NCBI RefSeq assembly: GCF_029892485.1
Contig: NZ_JARXVG010000017.1
Span: 1 to 64,000 of the forward strand
Reading direction: 5' to 3'
Source of the DNA: Variovorax boronicumulans
GTDB taxonomy: Bacteria; Pseudomonadota; Gammaproteobacteria; Burkholderiales; Burkholderiaceae_C
DNA length: 64,000 bases
The notes under the pieces: model-generated
Told to the model about the DNA's origin: nothing
Databases searched by the model: none
What the model saw: the letters and a program-made list of their open reading frames with translations, nothing else
Part shown: positions 44,062-52,364 of the stretch, in pieces
Layout of the letters: the number at the start of each line of letters is the position of its first letter
How positions within the stretch are numbered: position 1 is the first letter of the stretch
Position numbers and translations under genes: made by a program

Positions 44062-45573
44062 TCAGGCCAGCGCGTGCTGCGCCAGCGCGGCTTGCAGCTT
44101 GTGGCCGTGTTCATCGGCGAGCGCCGCGTCGCGCAACTCGCGCAAGGTAGCGGGAGCGAGTTGTGCACCGGCGCGCTCGACCGCGCGCATCACGGTGTCG
44201 TAGTTGCGGATGCCGCGCTCGTGCGTGTCGCTGTAGCCCTTGACGAGGCGCTGGCACTGCGCGAGTTCCACCGCCAGTTCGGGGTTGCGCTGCGCGGTCG
44301 CGGCGATGCGCTGCAGCCATTCCTCGATGCGGCGGTTTTCTTCCGCGTAGCGCATCGTCGAACGGCGCCAGCGCTTCATGGCAGCGACCGTGCGCAGCAT
44401 CAGGTAGCCGCGCAGCGAGCTGGTCTGGATCACGCGGCCGTGTTGCGTGAAGCGCTCGACGATCTTCTTCGGCAACGTGGAACCCATCAGCCAACGGCCG
44501 ATGCCACCTGGCAGCGTCTCGCAGATTTCCTGCAGGCGCGGGTGCATGTATTCGTTGATCGCAAGCACCTGGCCGGGTTGCACGCGGGCTTCGCCGCGCA
44601 CGCGCTCGAAGCGGGTGGCGCGGGTTTTGAGGGCCGCCACGCGGGCGGTGTCTTCGTAGGACATCCAGAGCGCGAGGTGGCGTGCGGTCTCGCGCAGCAG
44701 GCGGTGGTCGTCGTTGCTGGGCAATGCAGCGATCGTGGCCATGCGGTCTAGGTACAGGCCGGCATACGCCACGTCCTGGTAGTCGATGAGGCGACGCACC
44801 CCTTCGAGCAAGAAGTCTTGTGCGGCCAGCGGAAAGTCGTGTTGCACGCGTTCGACCAGCGCGCGCACGGCCGGGTGGCGCGGTTGCGGCATTGGCGGGG
44901 CCACTGCCGGTTCCGGCGGCGTCTCGCCGTCGTCGCCGGCCTGTGCGCGAGCGAATGCGCCGCCGAAGGCCTTCAGGCTGGGCTTGATGCCCACGCCGCC
45001 GCGCTCGATGGTCGCCTCGAACTGCGCACGGCTGAACGGCAGCACGCCAGACCCCGCGAGCGCACCGAAGAGCACGGCGCTGATCACGCTGCCCGATGCT
45101 TCGGCGGCTTGCGCCATGTCGAAGCGGATGAAGCGCTTGGCGGCCTTGGCCGTGTGCGCGAGCAGTTGCGCGCTGTCGACACGCCCATCGCCCAGTGCGC
45201 TCTTCTCGGCAATGGAGAACACGCGGTGCGTGGAGGCGATGAGTGTGGTGCGGTCGTTCGTGACGAGGCCGCGCTGCACCGCGCGGCCGGCTTCCATGAG
45301 TTCCGATGCGAGCACCACATCGACATCGCCCGGCAAGGGCATCAATGCCAGCACAGGGTGTCCGCCATCGGCGTCGGCTTGCGCGATCGGATACAGCTCG
45401 ACGTAGTAAATGGTCGCGCCGGTGCGCTGGGCCACGCCCGGCACCGAAGTGGTCTGCGCGACATAACCATTCGCCTCGCCCATGTCCACGATCCAGTCGG
45501 CCAGCACGCCGCCGCCCTCCCCGCCCATGGCGAGGATCGCGATCTTGATCGGTTGTGCCTTGATGTTCGTCAT
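44062..45573 (-). CDS. Indolepyruvate oxidoreductase subunit beta family protein, long form
   Basis: A 503-residue protein. The N-terminal 200 residues are the 2-oxoacid:acceptor oxidoreductase gamma/IorB fold (IAILAMGGEGGGVLADWI, SVPGVAQRTGATIYYVE). The remaining 300 residues are a helical C-terminal domain (DUF6537-type) found only in the long family, with no motif I can interpret. ATG 45573, 4 bp after the IorA stop, is preferred over an upstream GTG that would overlap it. It works with the alpha subunit next to it. Confidence 0.85.
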   Translation of the reverse strand: MTNIKAQPIKIAILAMGGEGGGVLADWIVDMGEANGYVAQTTSVPGVAQRTGATIYYVELYPIAQADADGGHPVLALMPLPGDVDVVLASELMEAGRAVQRGLVTNDRTTLIASTHRVFSIAEKSALGDGRVDSAQLLAHTAKAAKRFIRFDMAQAAEASGSVISAVLFGALAGSGVLPFSRAQFEATIERGGVGIKPSLKAFGGAFARAQAGDDGETPPEPAVAPPMPQPRHPAVRALVERVQHDFPLAAQDFLLEGVRRLIDYQDVAYAGLYLDRMATIAALPSNDDHRLLRETARHLALWMSYEDTARVAALKTRATRFERVRGEARVQPGQVLAINEYMHPRLQEICETLPGGIGRWLMGSTLPKKIVERFTQHGRVIQTSSLRGYLMLRTVAAMKRWRRSTMRYAEENRRIEEWLQRIAATAQRNPELAVELAQCQRLVKGYSDTHERGIRNYDTVMRAVERAGAQLAPATLRELRDAALADEHGHKLQAALAQHALA

Positions 45574-45577
45574 CGCT

Positions 45578-47764
45578 TCAGAAGGCATAGGCTTCACGGC
45601 GGCGCGCTTCGCCGCGCTGCAGCCAGCCGATGACGGCAGAACGCACGCGCTCGCGCAGCTTGTCCCAGCCGGTGGGGTTGCTCACGATCTGCGCCTTGTA
45701 GAACGAAGGGCACAGCACCGCGGCATGCGAAACCTCGCCGCACACGCCGCAGCCCACGCAGCTGTCGAGCACGGTCGCGACCGGGTCGGTGCGCAGCGGA
45801 TCGGGGTTGGGCTTGATGGAGAGCGACGGGCAGCCCGACAGACGGATGCACGAGTGGTCGCCGGTGCAGGTGTCCGAATCGACGCCGAACTTCTCGCGCA
45901 CCATGCGCTTGCCGTCGGCGATGGCCTTGCGCACCAGCGGCTTCTCGCGGCGCTGCTTGTTGAGCATGCACTCCGACTGCGCGATCAGGACCTTGGGGCC
46001 CTTCTTCGTGGTGGTGAGCGCTTCCTTGAGCGCATCGCGCATGCCCGCCACGTCGTAGGTGCGACGCAGCGTCTTCACCCATTCCACGCCGACGCCGCGC
46101 ACGGCGCGCTCGATTTCGTGGCCGGTGCTGCGTGTCTTGTTGACGGCGTTCGAGGAGAGGATGTCTTGCCCGCCCGTGGCCGAGGTGTAGTTGTTGTCGA
46201 CGACGATGGTGAGGTTGTCGCTCTTGTTGAAGACCGAGTTCGCCACGCCGCTGGTGAGGCCGTTGTGCCAGAAGCCACCGTCGCCCATCATCGAGATGGC
46301 GCGCTTGCCGGCCGGCGCATTCAACGCGGACGCACCCGCGCCACCAAGGCCGTAGCCCATCGTGGTGTTGCCGATGTTGAAGGGCGGCAGGATCGAGAAC
46401 AGGTGGCAGCCGATGTCGGCGCTCACATGGTGCGCGCCGAGTTCGCGCTCGACCAGCTTCATCGCGCTGAAGATCGGACGCTCGGGGCAGCCGGTGCAGA
46501 AGCCCGGGGGACGGGCATGCACGACATCGCCGAGAGCTGAGGACGGCACGGCCGGCTCGGGCGCGGCGTCCACGCCAATGGCGGCCACTTCCCTGAGCGG
46601 GATCACCTTGCGCACCGGTGCGGGCAGCGGCGCGAGGCGCTCGTAGCGCTCGCAGAAGGCACGCGCGCCCTTGAGCAGTTCGGAGGACGTGTACTCGCCG
46701 GCAACGGGCAGCATGTCCTTGCCATGCAGCGCCGTCGTGGAGCCGGCCTGGCGCAGGATCGTCGCGAGGTTCTGTTCGACGAAGTTGGGCTGACCCTCTT
46801 CCACGATCAGCACCGCGCGCTTGCCTTCGCAAAAGCGGATGACTTCGCTCTCGATGACGGGGTACGCCACGTTCATCACGTAGAGCGGCACCTTGGTGTT
46901 GCCGTACACATCGGCGAGGTCGAGCCGCTCCAGCGCGCGCAGCAGCGTGTTGTAGCTGCCGCCCTGCACGATGATGCCAATGTCGTCGGCGTCCTCGGAG
47001 AAGAACTCGTTGAGCTGGCGCTCCTCGATGAAGCGCACCGCGGCGGGCCAGCGGTCCTTCACCTTTTCCTGCTCGTGCACGAAGCTCGCGGGCGGCAGCA
47101 CGATGCGGCTCACGTCGCGCTGCGGGTTCTCCAGCGCTTCCTGCAGCGTGAACTTGGCGCGCTTGTTGTCGCCGGCGATGAAGTGGCCGTGCACATGGCA
47201 CGCGCGGATGCGCAGCTGCAGCATCACGGGCGTGTTGCTGGCCTCGGAGAGATCGAAACCCGTCTTCACCGCATCGACGATGCTCGGCAGGTTGGGGCGC
47301 GGATCGAGCAGCCAGATCTGCGACTTCATCGCGAACGCGTGGCTGCGCTCCTGCATGATCGATGAACCTTCGCCGTAGTCCTCGCCCACGATGATGAGTG
47401 CGCCGCCGGTCACGCCGCCCGAGGCGAGGTTGGCCAACGCGTCGGACGCGACGTTGGTGCCCACGGTGGCCTTGAAGGTGACGGCGCCGCGCAGCGGGTA
47501 GTTGACGGAGGCGGCCAGCGTGGCGGCGGCGGTGGCTTCGCTCGCGCTGTTCTCGAAGCGGATGCCCTGCTCGGCGAGGATGTCCTGCGCATCGGCCAGC
47601 ACGTCCATCAGGTGCGAAATGGGCGCCCCCTGGTACCCGGCCACGTAGGAAACCCCCGATTCGAGCAAGGCCTTGGTGACCGCCAGAATGCCTTCACCGC
47701 GAAACACATCTCCGCCCGAAAGCCGCAGCTTCTTGACTTCCTCGACGAACGAACGCTCAGCCAT
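45578..47764 (-). CDS. iorA: Indolepyruvate:ferredoxin oxidoreductase subunit alpha family (thiamin-dependent)
   Basis: A 728-residue thiamin-diphosphate/Fe-S enzyme. Pyrimidine-domain start EGILAVTKALLESGV, thiamin motif G494-D-G...N524-N525, and a C-terminal ferredoxin-like module with C633, C639 and C645 plus C669-x2-C672-x2-C675...C685. Family members oxidatively decarboxylate aryl-2-oxoacids to acyl-CoA. In this cluster the likely substrate is isatinate (2-aminophenylglyoxylate), giving anthraniloyl-CoA. That is inferred. It is the first gene of the minus-strand operon, driven from a promoter at about 47823-47851. Confidence 0.9.
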   Translation of the reverse strand: MAERSFVEEVKKLRLSGGDVFRGEGILAVTKALLESGVSYVAGYQGAPISHLMDVLADAQDILAEQGIRFENSASEATAAATLAASVNYPLRGAVTFKATVGTNVASDALANLASGGVTGGALIIVGEDYGEGSSIMQERSHAFAMKSQIWLLDPRPNLPSIVDAVKTGFDLSEASNTPVMLQLRIRACHVHGHFIAGDNKRAKFTLQEALENPQRDVSRIVLPPASFVHEQEKVKDRWPAAVRFIEERQLNEFFSEDADDIGIIVQGGSYNTLLRALERLDLADVYGNTKVPLYVMNVAYPVIESEVIRFCEGKRAVLIVEEGQPNFVEQNLATILRQAGSTTALHGKDMLPVAGEYTSSELLKGARAFCERYERLAPLPAPVRKVIPLREVAAIGVDAAPEPAVPSSALGDVVHARPPGFCTGCPERPIFSAMKLVERELGAHHVSADIGCHLFSILPPFNIGNTTMGYGLGGAGASALNAPAGKRAISMMGDGGFWHNGLTSGVANSVFNKSDNLTIVVDNNYTSATGGQDILSSNAVNKTRSTGHEIERAVRGVGVEWVKTLRRTYDVAGMRDALKEALTTTKKGPKVLIAQSECMLNKQRREKPLVRKAIADGKRMVREKFGVDSDTCTGDHSCIRLSGCPSLSIKPNPDPLRTDPVATVLDSCVGCGVCGEVSHAAVLCPSFYKAQIVSNPTGWDKLRERVRSAVIGWLQRGEARRREAYAF

Positions 47765-47822
47765 GTGGGTCCTTCTTCTTTCTCGTGGGAGGATGCGCTT
47801 CAGGTGCCACATCACGCTTTCT

Positions 47823-47855
47823 ATAATGTTGACAAATGAATGTATCCACAATCAT
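47823..47855 (-). promoter_or_regulatory. iorA promoter with MarR-type operator
   Basis: On the minus strand TTGTGG (47851-47846), 17 bp, CATTAT (47828-47823) form a promoter for the long operon. An inverted repeat ATGAATGT-ATCC-ACAATCAT (47836-47855, one mismatch pair) covers the -35 and spacer. A MarR gene begins 54 bp away on the other strand. The plus-strand TTGACA at 47829-47834 may be part of the divergent promoter. Confidence 0.6.
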
Positions 47856-47908
47856 GTATTACCCTAAACATGCAAGCAGCGTGCCCGCGGCAACCTTGAG
47901 GTGCCTTC

Positions 47909-48406
47909 ATGGCCAAGTCGACGCCTGAGTCGCATCGCTTCGTCGACGACTACCTGCCTGCCCTGCTGGCGCAGGCAAGCCAGTTGATCTCGTCGGAATT
48001 CCACGAGGTGGCGCGCCAGCAAGGGTTCTCGGTGTCGGAGTGGCGCGTGATGGCCTCGCTCGCGGGCAGCGAACCGGTCAGCATCGGCCAGCTCGCACAG
48101 GTGACCGTGACCAAGCAGCCGACGGTGACGCGCTTGCTGGACCGCATGGAATCGCGCGGACAGGTCGAGCGGCTGCCCCATGAAAGTGACCGTCGCATCA
48201 CGCTGGTGCGCATCACACCTGCGGGGTTGAAGGCGGTCGAGCACCTCATGGAGCTGGCTCGCGAACACGAGCGGCGCGTGCTCGAGCCCTTCGGCCTGCG
48301 ACGGGCCGAAGAACTCAAGCAGACACTGCGGCGAATGATCGAACTGCATGTGCATGTGCCGCTCGAAGAGCCGGAGAGGAGTAAGGCGTTCGCTCTTCGC
48401 GCTTAG
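47909..48406 (+). CDS. MarR-family repressor, divergent to the catabolic operon
   Basis: A 165-residue winged-HTH protein. HTH at about 56-80 (SIGQLAQVTVTKQPTVTRLLDRM) and wing at about 88-97 (HESDRRIT). Placed head-to-head with the operon start, it is the natural repressor. In the published Variovorax auxin locus the MarR repressor (IadR) binds IAA. Whether this is that ortholog needs alignment. Its stop overlaps the opposing quinone oxidoreductase gene end by 4 bp. Confidence 0.93.
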   Translation: MAKSTPESHRFVDDYLPALLAQASQLISSEFHEVARQQGFSVSEWRVMASLAGSEPVSIGQLAQVTVTKQPTVTRLLDRMESRGQVERLPHESDRRITLVRITPAGLKAVEHLMELAREHERRVLEPFGLRRAEELKQTLRRMIELHVHVPLEEPERSKAFALRA

Positions 48407-49290
48407 CGCAGCCAGGGCACCAGCACCGCGCGCCCGCGATGACCGCGTTGCGCGATCCAGTCGAGTGCGATGGCGGCATCGGCCAGCGCGAAGCTCTGCA
48501 CATCGAGGTGCAGGCGGCCATCGGCCAACCGCGCGAGCAATTCGGGCGCGGCGGCGCGGCCTGCGGCCTCTCGCCGGAACATGTTGAGCGGCAGCAGAGC
48601 GACATCGCGCTGCAGGAAGTACGCAATGTCGAGTTGCAGCGTGGGCCCGGCGGTGTAGCCGATCAGCACGGCGCGCCCACCGGGCCGCACGGCAGGCAGC
48701 GCCGTCGCGAGGACGCTGCCGCCCACAGTGTCGATGAGCAGGTCGGCGCTGGCGACGGCGGGCGGTCCGGCGTCGGGATCCACCCGCGCCACGGTGCAGC
48801 CCGCATCGCTTGCAAGCTGCATTGCGAGAGAGCCGACTGCGCCGCTTGCGCCAGTCACCAGCACCTGTTCGCCGGCCTGCAGCTTCGCGACTTCGTGCAG
48901 CGCCACCCATGCCGATGTGGTGGGCGAGAAGAAGGCTGCACCGAGCGTCATCGGCAATGCATCGGGCAAGAGGCCGAGGGCTTCGTCGGGCGCATCGATC
49001 AGTTCGCACCAGGTGCCATCGAACAAGGTGCCCAGCCCGCTGCCGCGCAGCCACACACGCTGTCCCACGTCGTAGCGTTCGCTCGCGACAACGATGCCCG
49101 CGGCTTCCACGCCCGGCGTGTAGGGCAACGGCGGATGCCGCAGGAAACTGCCACGCCACACGGTGCGATCGATGTGACCGACGGTTGCCGCCTGCATGCG
49201 GACGATGGTGCGGCCGGGGCGCGCAACAGGATCGACCACCTCTTCCACCGCAGGCACCGCGTCGAAACCGTGGATGCGGACGGCCTTCAT
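48403..49290 (-). CDS. Zinc-free medium-chain alcohol dehydrogenase/quinone oxidoreductase-like
   Basis: A 295-residue MDR-family protein, shorter than typical QOR (about 325). The N-terminal GroES-like part (1-125) lacks the catalytic zinc Cys/His set. The Rossmann motif VTGASGAVGS (145-154) is at the usual distance from the end. It is the last gene of a separate four-gene minus-strand operon starting at 52151. It overlaps the upstream alpha/beta hydrolase by 4 bp. The substrate is unknown. Confidence 0.85.
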   Translation of the reverse strand: MKAVRIHGFDAVPAVEEVVDPVARPGRTIVRMQAATVGHIDRTVWRGSFLRHPPLPYTPGVEAAGIVVASERYDVGQRVWLRGSGLGTLFDGTWCELIDAPDEALGLLPDALPMTLGAAFFSPTTSAWVALHEVAKLQAGEQVLVTGASGAVGSLAMQLASDAGCTVARVDPDAGPPAVASADLLIDTVGGSVLATALPAVRPGGRAVLIGYTAGPTLQLDIAYFLQRDVALLPLNMFRREAAGRAAAPELLARLADGRLHLDVQSFALADAAIALDWIAQRGHRGRAVLVPWLR

Positions 49291-50087
49291 GGCAGTGTCG
49301 AAAGAAAGTCGAGCAGAGTGCGTGCAAAGGCTTCGGGCATCTGGTCGGGCAAGGGGACCATGCCGCCTTCGATGTCGACGATGCGCGCTTGCGGCAGGCG
49401 GTGCAGAAGTTCGACGGCATGCGGTGCAGCGAAGGGATCGTCGGTGGCGCGGATGATGAGCGCAGGCTGCGTTACACAGCCAATGCGATCTTCCATGCGA
49501 TAGGACGCGACAGCACGATGCCCCTCCTCCACGCGATGACCGACCTTCAATGCGTCCAGCACGAAGGCCTCGAGCAAGTCGGCGCGACCCGCTGGATAGA
49601 AGCCCTGGCGCTTTTGCCACAGTGCGGCGAGATGGCTTCCGTCTTCGCTGGGCGCGACCTCGTCGATGGGCGGCCGCTGGGCTCGCGCAACGCGAAAGGG
49701 CTCATCGGTGTACGGCGTGGATGACAGCACCAGGCCGCGAATGCGATCCGGAAATGCAGCTGCCAGTTCGAGCGCGACGACGCCACCGGTGTGATGGCCC
49801 ACGACCACGGCGTCGCGAATGCCCAGCGCATCGAGCAGTTCGCGCGCCACCCGCGCCCACTGTTCGATGCTCGCCGGCACGCCGCCGTCCGCGGAGTCGC
49901 CGAAGCCCGCGGTGTCCATCGCAATGGCACGGTACCGTGAGCCGATCAGCGGGAGCACCTCGCGGTATTCGGCCCAGCTGCGCGGCGACTGGTGCAGCAG
50001 CAGAACAGCCGGCGCCTCCGCGTCGCCGCACGTCGCGTAGTGCACCTGTCCCACCGACAGGTCGGCAAAGGCACGGCGGATGGTCAT
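49287..50087 (-). CDS. Alpha/beta hydrolase-fold protein with degenerate catalytic triad
   Basis: A 266-residue alpha/beta hydrolase fold. The elbow motif is GHHTGG (97-102), so the nucleophile position is H99 rather than Ser, and the usual catalytic His in GGxVPLPDQMPE is replaced by Met (M243). The acid candidates D216/D217 remain. Either the protein is non-hydrolytic (binding or carrier) or uses another chemistry. ATG 50087 overlaps the 3-hydroxyacyl-CoA dehydrogenase by 4 bp, within an operon. Confidence 0.82.
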   Translation of the reverse strand: MTIRRAFADLSVGQVHYATCGDAEAPAVLLLHQSPRSWAEYREVLPLIGSRYRAIAMDTAGFGDSADGGVPASIEQWARVARELLDALGIRDAVVVGHHTGGVVALELAAAFPDRIRGLVLSSTPYTDEPFRVARAQRPPIDEVAPSEDGSHLAALWQKRQGFYPAGRADLLEAFVLDALKVGHRVEEGHRAVASYRMEDRIGCVTQPALIIRATDDPFAAPHAVELLHRLPQARIVDIEGGMVPLPDQMPEAFARTLLDFLSTLP

Positions 50088-51088
50088 GACACCGTCTCGC
50101 CCGCAGGTGCACGCCACAGGCCCGCGTGCTTCAACTCGCCCAGCGTGCGCGAGAGCACGTCGCGTCGATAGGCGGCGATGTCGCGGCCCTCGTAGTCGTA
50201 GAACCCGCTGCCGCTCTTGAGGCCGAGGCGTCCTTCTTCGACCATGCGATCGACGATGGCTGGCGCGGTGTAGCGGCCCTTGTCGATCGAGGCCGACATC
50301 TCGCGGCTCGCATGGTGCAGGATGTCGCAGCCGCCGATGTCGATGAACTCGACCACGCCCAGCGCGGCGAAGCGCAGGCCGAGGCCGTAGCGCGTGGCCT
50401 TGTCGATTTCTTCGGCGGTGGCGGCGCCCTCCTCGATCATGCGAGCCGCCTCGTTCATGACCAGCGCCTGCAGGCGCGGCACGATGTAGCCGGGCGAGGC
50501 GCCGCAGACCACGGGCAGCTTGCCGATCTCTTCCATCAGCGCCTTGGTGCGTGCGAGCACGGCGGCATCGGTACCGGGATGGCAGCTGAGCTCGACCACT
50601 GGAATCACGTACGCCGGATTGAGCCAGTGCATGTTGAGAAAGCGCCCGGGCAGTCGCACCAGCGATGCGAGTTCGGTCACCAGAATGCTGCTGGTGGTCG
50701 AGGTGAGGATCGCGTCGTCGCGGCAATGGCGGTTGAGATGCGCGAAGGCATCGCGCTTGGCGTCCATGGTTTCGGGGACGCCTTCGAACACCAGTTCGGC
50801 GGCGGCGAGCGCCTGCGGGGCGGCTGCGGCATTCACGAAGTCCACGCGCGCGGCGATGGGCTGGATCTGCGCCGCATCGATCACGCCGAGTTGCGCGAGT
50901 CCTGCGAGGCTGGCTTCGATCTCCGTTTTCGCTTCGTCGCGCAGGCGCTGCCAGGCTTGGTCGCTGCGCTGGCGCAGGTCGATCAGCGAGATGCGGTGGC
51001 CGGCATAGGCGAATGCAATCGCGATGCCGCGTCCCATGCGGCCGGCGCCGACGGCTGCGAAGCGGGGCAACGCGGGGTCATTCGCCAT
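50084..51088 (-). CDS. 3-hydroxyacyl-CoA dehydrogenase-family oxidoreductase
   Basis: A 334-residue NAD-dependent dehydrogenase of the 3HCDH/lambda-crystallin group: Rossmann GAGRMGRG (14-21) and the catalytic segment MHWLNPAYVIPVVELS with its invariant His (about 177). The C-terminal 3HCDH domain includes PGYIVPRLQALVMNEA. It oxidises or reduces a 3-hydroxyacyl-CoA-like or hydroxyacid substrate. It overlaps the opine-dehydrogenase-like gene by 11 bp, indicating co-translation. Confidence 0.87.
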   Translation of the reverse strand: MANDPALPRFAAVGAGRMGRGIAIAFAYAGHRISLIDLRQRSDQAWQRLRDEAKTEIEASLAGLAQLGVIDAAQIQPIAARVDFVNAAAAPQALAAAELVFEGVPETMDAKRDAFAHLNRHCRDDAILTSTTSSILVTELASLVRLPGRFLNMHWLNPAYVIPVVELSCHPGTDAAVLARTKALMEEIGKLPVVCGASPGYIVPRLQALVMNEAARMIEEGAATAEEIDKATRYGLGLRFAALGVVEFIDIGGCDILHHASREMSASIDKGRYTAPAIVDRMVEEGRLGLKSGSGFYDYEGRDIAAYRRDVLSRTLGELKHAGLWRAPAGETVS

Positions 51089-52151
51089 CGTGCAGCCTCT
51101 GCTTGAGCTGTGCTGCACTCAGGTCGGCGAGGCCCAGGCTTTCGAAGGTGCGCGGACCATGGCGCAGATCGCGGCCCAGGAAGCCGCCGACGATGGCCAG
51201 CAGGCCGTGTGCAATGGGCGCATCCACCCCGGCATAGCGCGCTGCCGAGGCGAGGAAGGCCAGACCGATTTCGGTGTCTTCGGTGATGTAACGGTGCGTG
51301 TGAAGGTCGATGTTCTCGCGCCAGTCGCCGGACTTGACGAGCTGCTTGTGCGCGTCGCCGTACATCCACCGGTCGTTGTTGTAGTGGTCGGCCAGCGGAT
51401 AATGCGGCACGCCCTGTCCGAAGGCTTCGCGCACCGCCATGCGCTCGCGGTCGAGCCGGTCGGTCACGTCGCGCACCGCGCGCTGGGTGCCTTCGTTGTG
51501 GATGTCCCAGCGCTCGAAGTGTTGCAGCGGGGCGGCGTTCATCACCATCAGCGGCGGATGGATGACAGGGCCGGCGTTCATCAGCGCGCCCGAAAGCGCG
51601 TCTCCGCAGCCATGCACGGCCGGGTAGGCCTTGCGGATCACCTCTATCGCCTCGGCCTCCTTACGCGCCGGGTAGACGCCGGTCGGCAAGCGGATCGCCC
51701 GGATCGTGACGTTCACTTCGCGCTCGCCGTGCTTGCGCGCGAGGTACGGCAAGGTGCCAGTCTCGGCCCAGGCCACGTCGGCGTGGTTGCCGGCCTGCTT
51801 CACTGTTCTCGCCATCACGTAGCTGCCGAAGGTGCCGGGCGGCAGGAAGACGACCTGGCCGTCGGCGAGGTGCGGAGCCATGGCGAGCGCGATGTCGTGC
51901 TGTGCGATGGCGGGGGTCGGAATGACGATCAGCTCGGCGTCCTTCAACGCCTTGGCGATATCGGCGGTTGCGAGTGCGAGCGGCACCTCGCGCGAGCCAT
52001 CGGCATCTTTCAGCGTGATGGCACCGGCTCGCACGACCGGCTCGAGCGCGGCGGCATCACGACGCCACAGACGCACCTCGTGACCGGCTTCGGACAGGTC
52101 CGCAGCGGCTGCGTAAGCGCCGTGACCACCGCCAAGAATCGCAATTTTCAT
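51078..52151 (-). CDS. NAD/NADP octopine/nopaline dehydrogenase-family protein
   Basis: A 357-residue opine-dehydrogenase-fold enzyme: N-terminal MKIAILGGGHGAYAAAADL Rossmann motif, then the characteristic second domain with GPVIHPPLMVMNAA (about 208-221, containing the catalytic His of opine dehydrogenases) and the C-terminal helices (NNDRWMYGDAHKQLV). Such enzymes join an amino acid and a 2-oxo acid, or split the product. In a plant-associated bacterium, breakdown of plant-tumour opines is possible but unproven. It is the first gene of its operon. Confidence 0.83.
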   Translation of the reverse strand: MKIAILGGGHGAYAAAADLSEAGHEVRLWRRDAAALEPVVRAGAITLKDADGSREVPLALATADIAKALKDAELIVIPTPAIAQHDIALAMAPHLADGQVVFLPPGTFGSYVMARTVKQAGNHADVAWAETGTLPYLARKHGEREVNVTIRAIRLPTGVYPARKEAEAIEVIRKAYPAVHGCGDALSGALMNAGPVIHPPLMVMNAAPLQHFERWDIHNEGTQRAVRDVTDRLDRERMAVREAFGQGVPHYPLADHYNNDRWMYGDAHKQLVKSGDWRENIDLHTHRYITEDTEIGLAFLASAARYAGVDAPIAHGLLAIVGGFLGRDLRHGPRTFESLGLADLSAAQLKQRLHDGE

Positions 52152-52208
52152 GTTCGAAGTTTGAAAAGCAGATGTCGATGAACCGGCAGCCGCGGTGCGG
52201 ACCGGGGA

Positions 52209-52250
52209 GTAATGCGTCATTACATTACTTTTCATCGATTCAGATGTCAA
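52209..52250 (-). promoter_or_regulatory. Near-consensus promoter with perfect palindromic operator
   Basis: On the minus strand TTGACA (52250-52245), a 17-bp spacer and TAATGT (52227-52222) form a strong promoter for the opine-dehydrogenase operon. A perfect palindrome, GTAATG-CGT-CATTAC (52209-52223), covers the -10 and start point. An extra ATTAC follows at 52224-52228. This is the layout expected for a repressor site. No regulator adjoins. Confidence 0.7.
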
Positions 52251-52289
52251 TCAAACTTCGGTGTAGAAGCCCCCTCGAAAACCCGCAAT

Positions 52290-52330
52290 GAAAAAGCCCG
52301 CGCTTCTTGCGAAGCGCGGGCTTTCTTTTG
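52290..52330 (-). terminator. Intrinsic terminator after the DEAD-box gene
   Basis: AGCCCGCGCTTC (52295-52306) and GAAGCGCGGGCT (52311-52322) form a 12-bp stem with a 4-nt loop. On the minus strand TTTTTC follows, and CTTTCTTTT lies on the plus side, so it works in both directions. It ends the DEAD-box transcript about 43 bp past the stop. Confidence 0.9.
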
Positions 52331-52364
52331 GGGCGAGACGGCCGATCGGCCGCTCTGCAATGGA

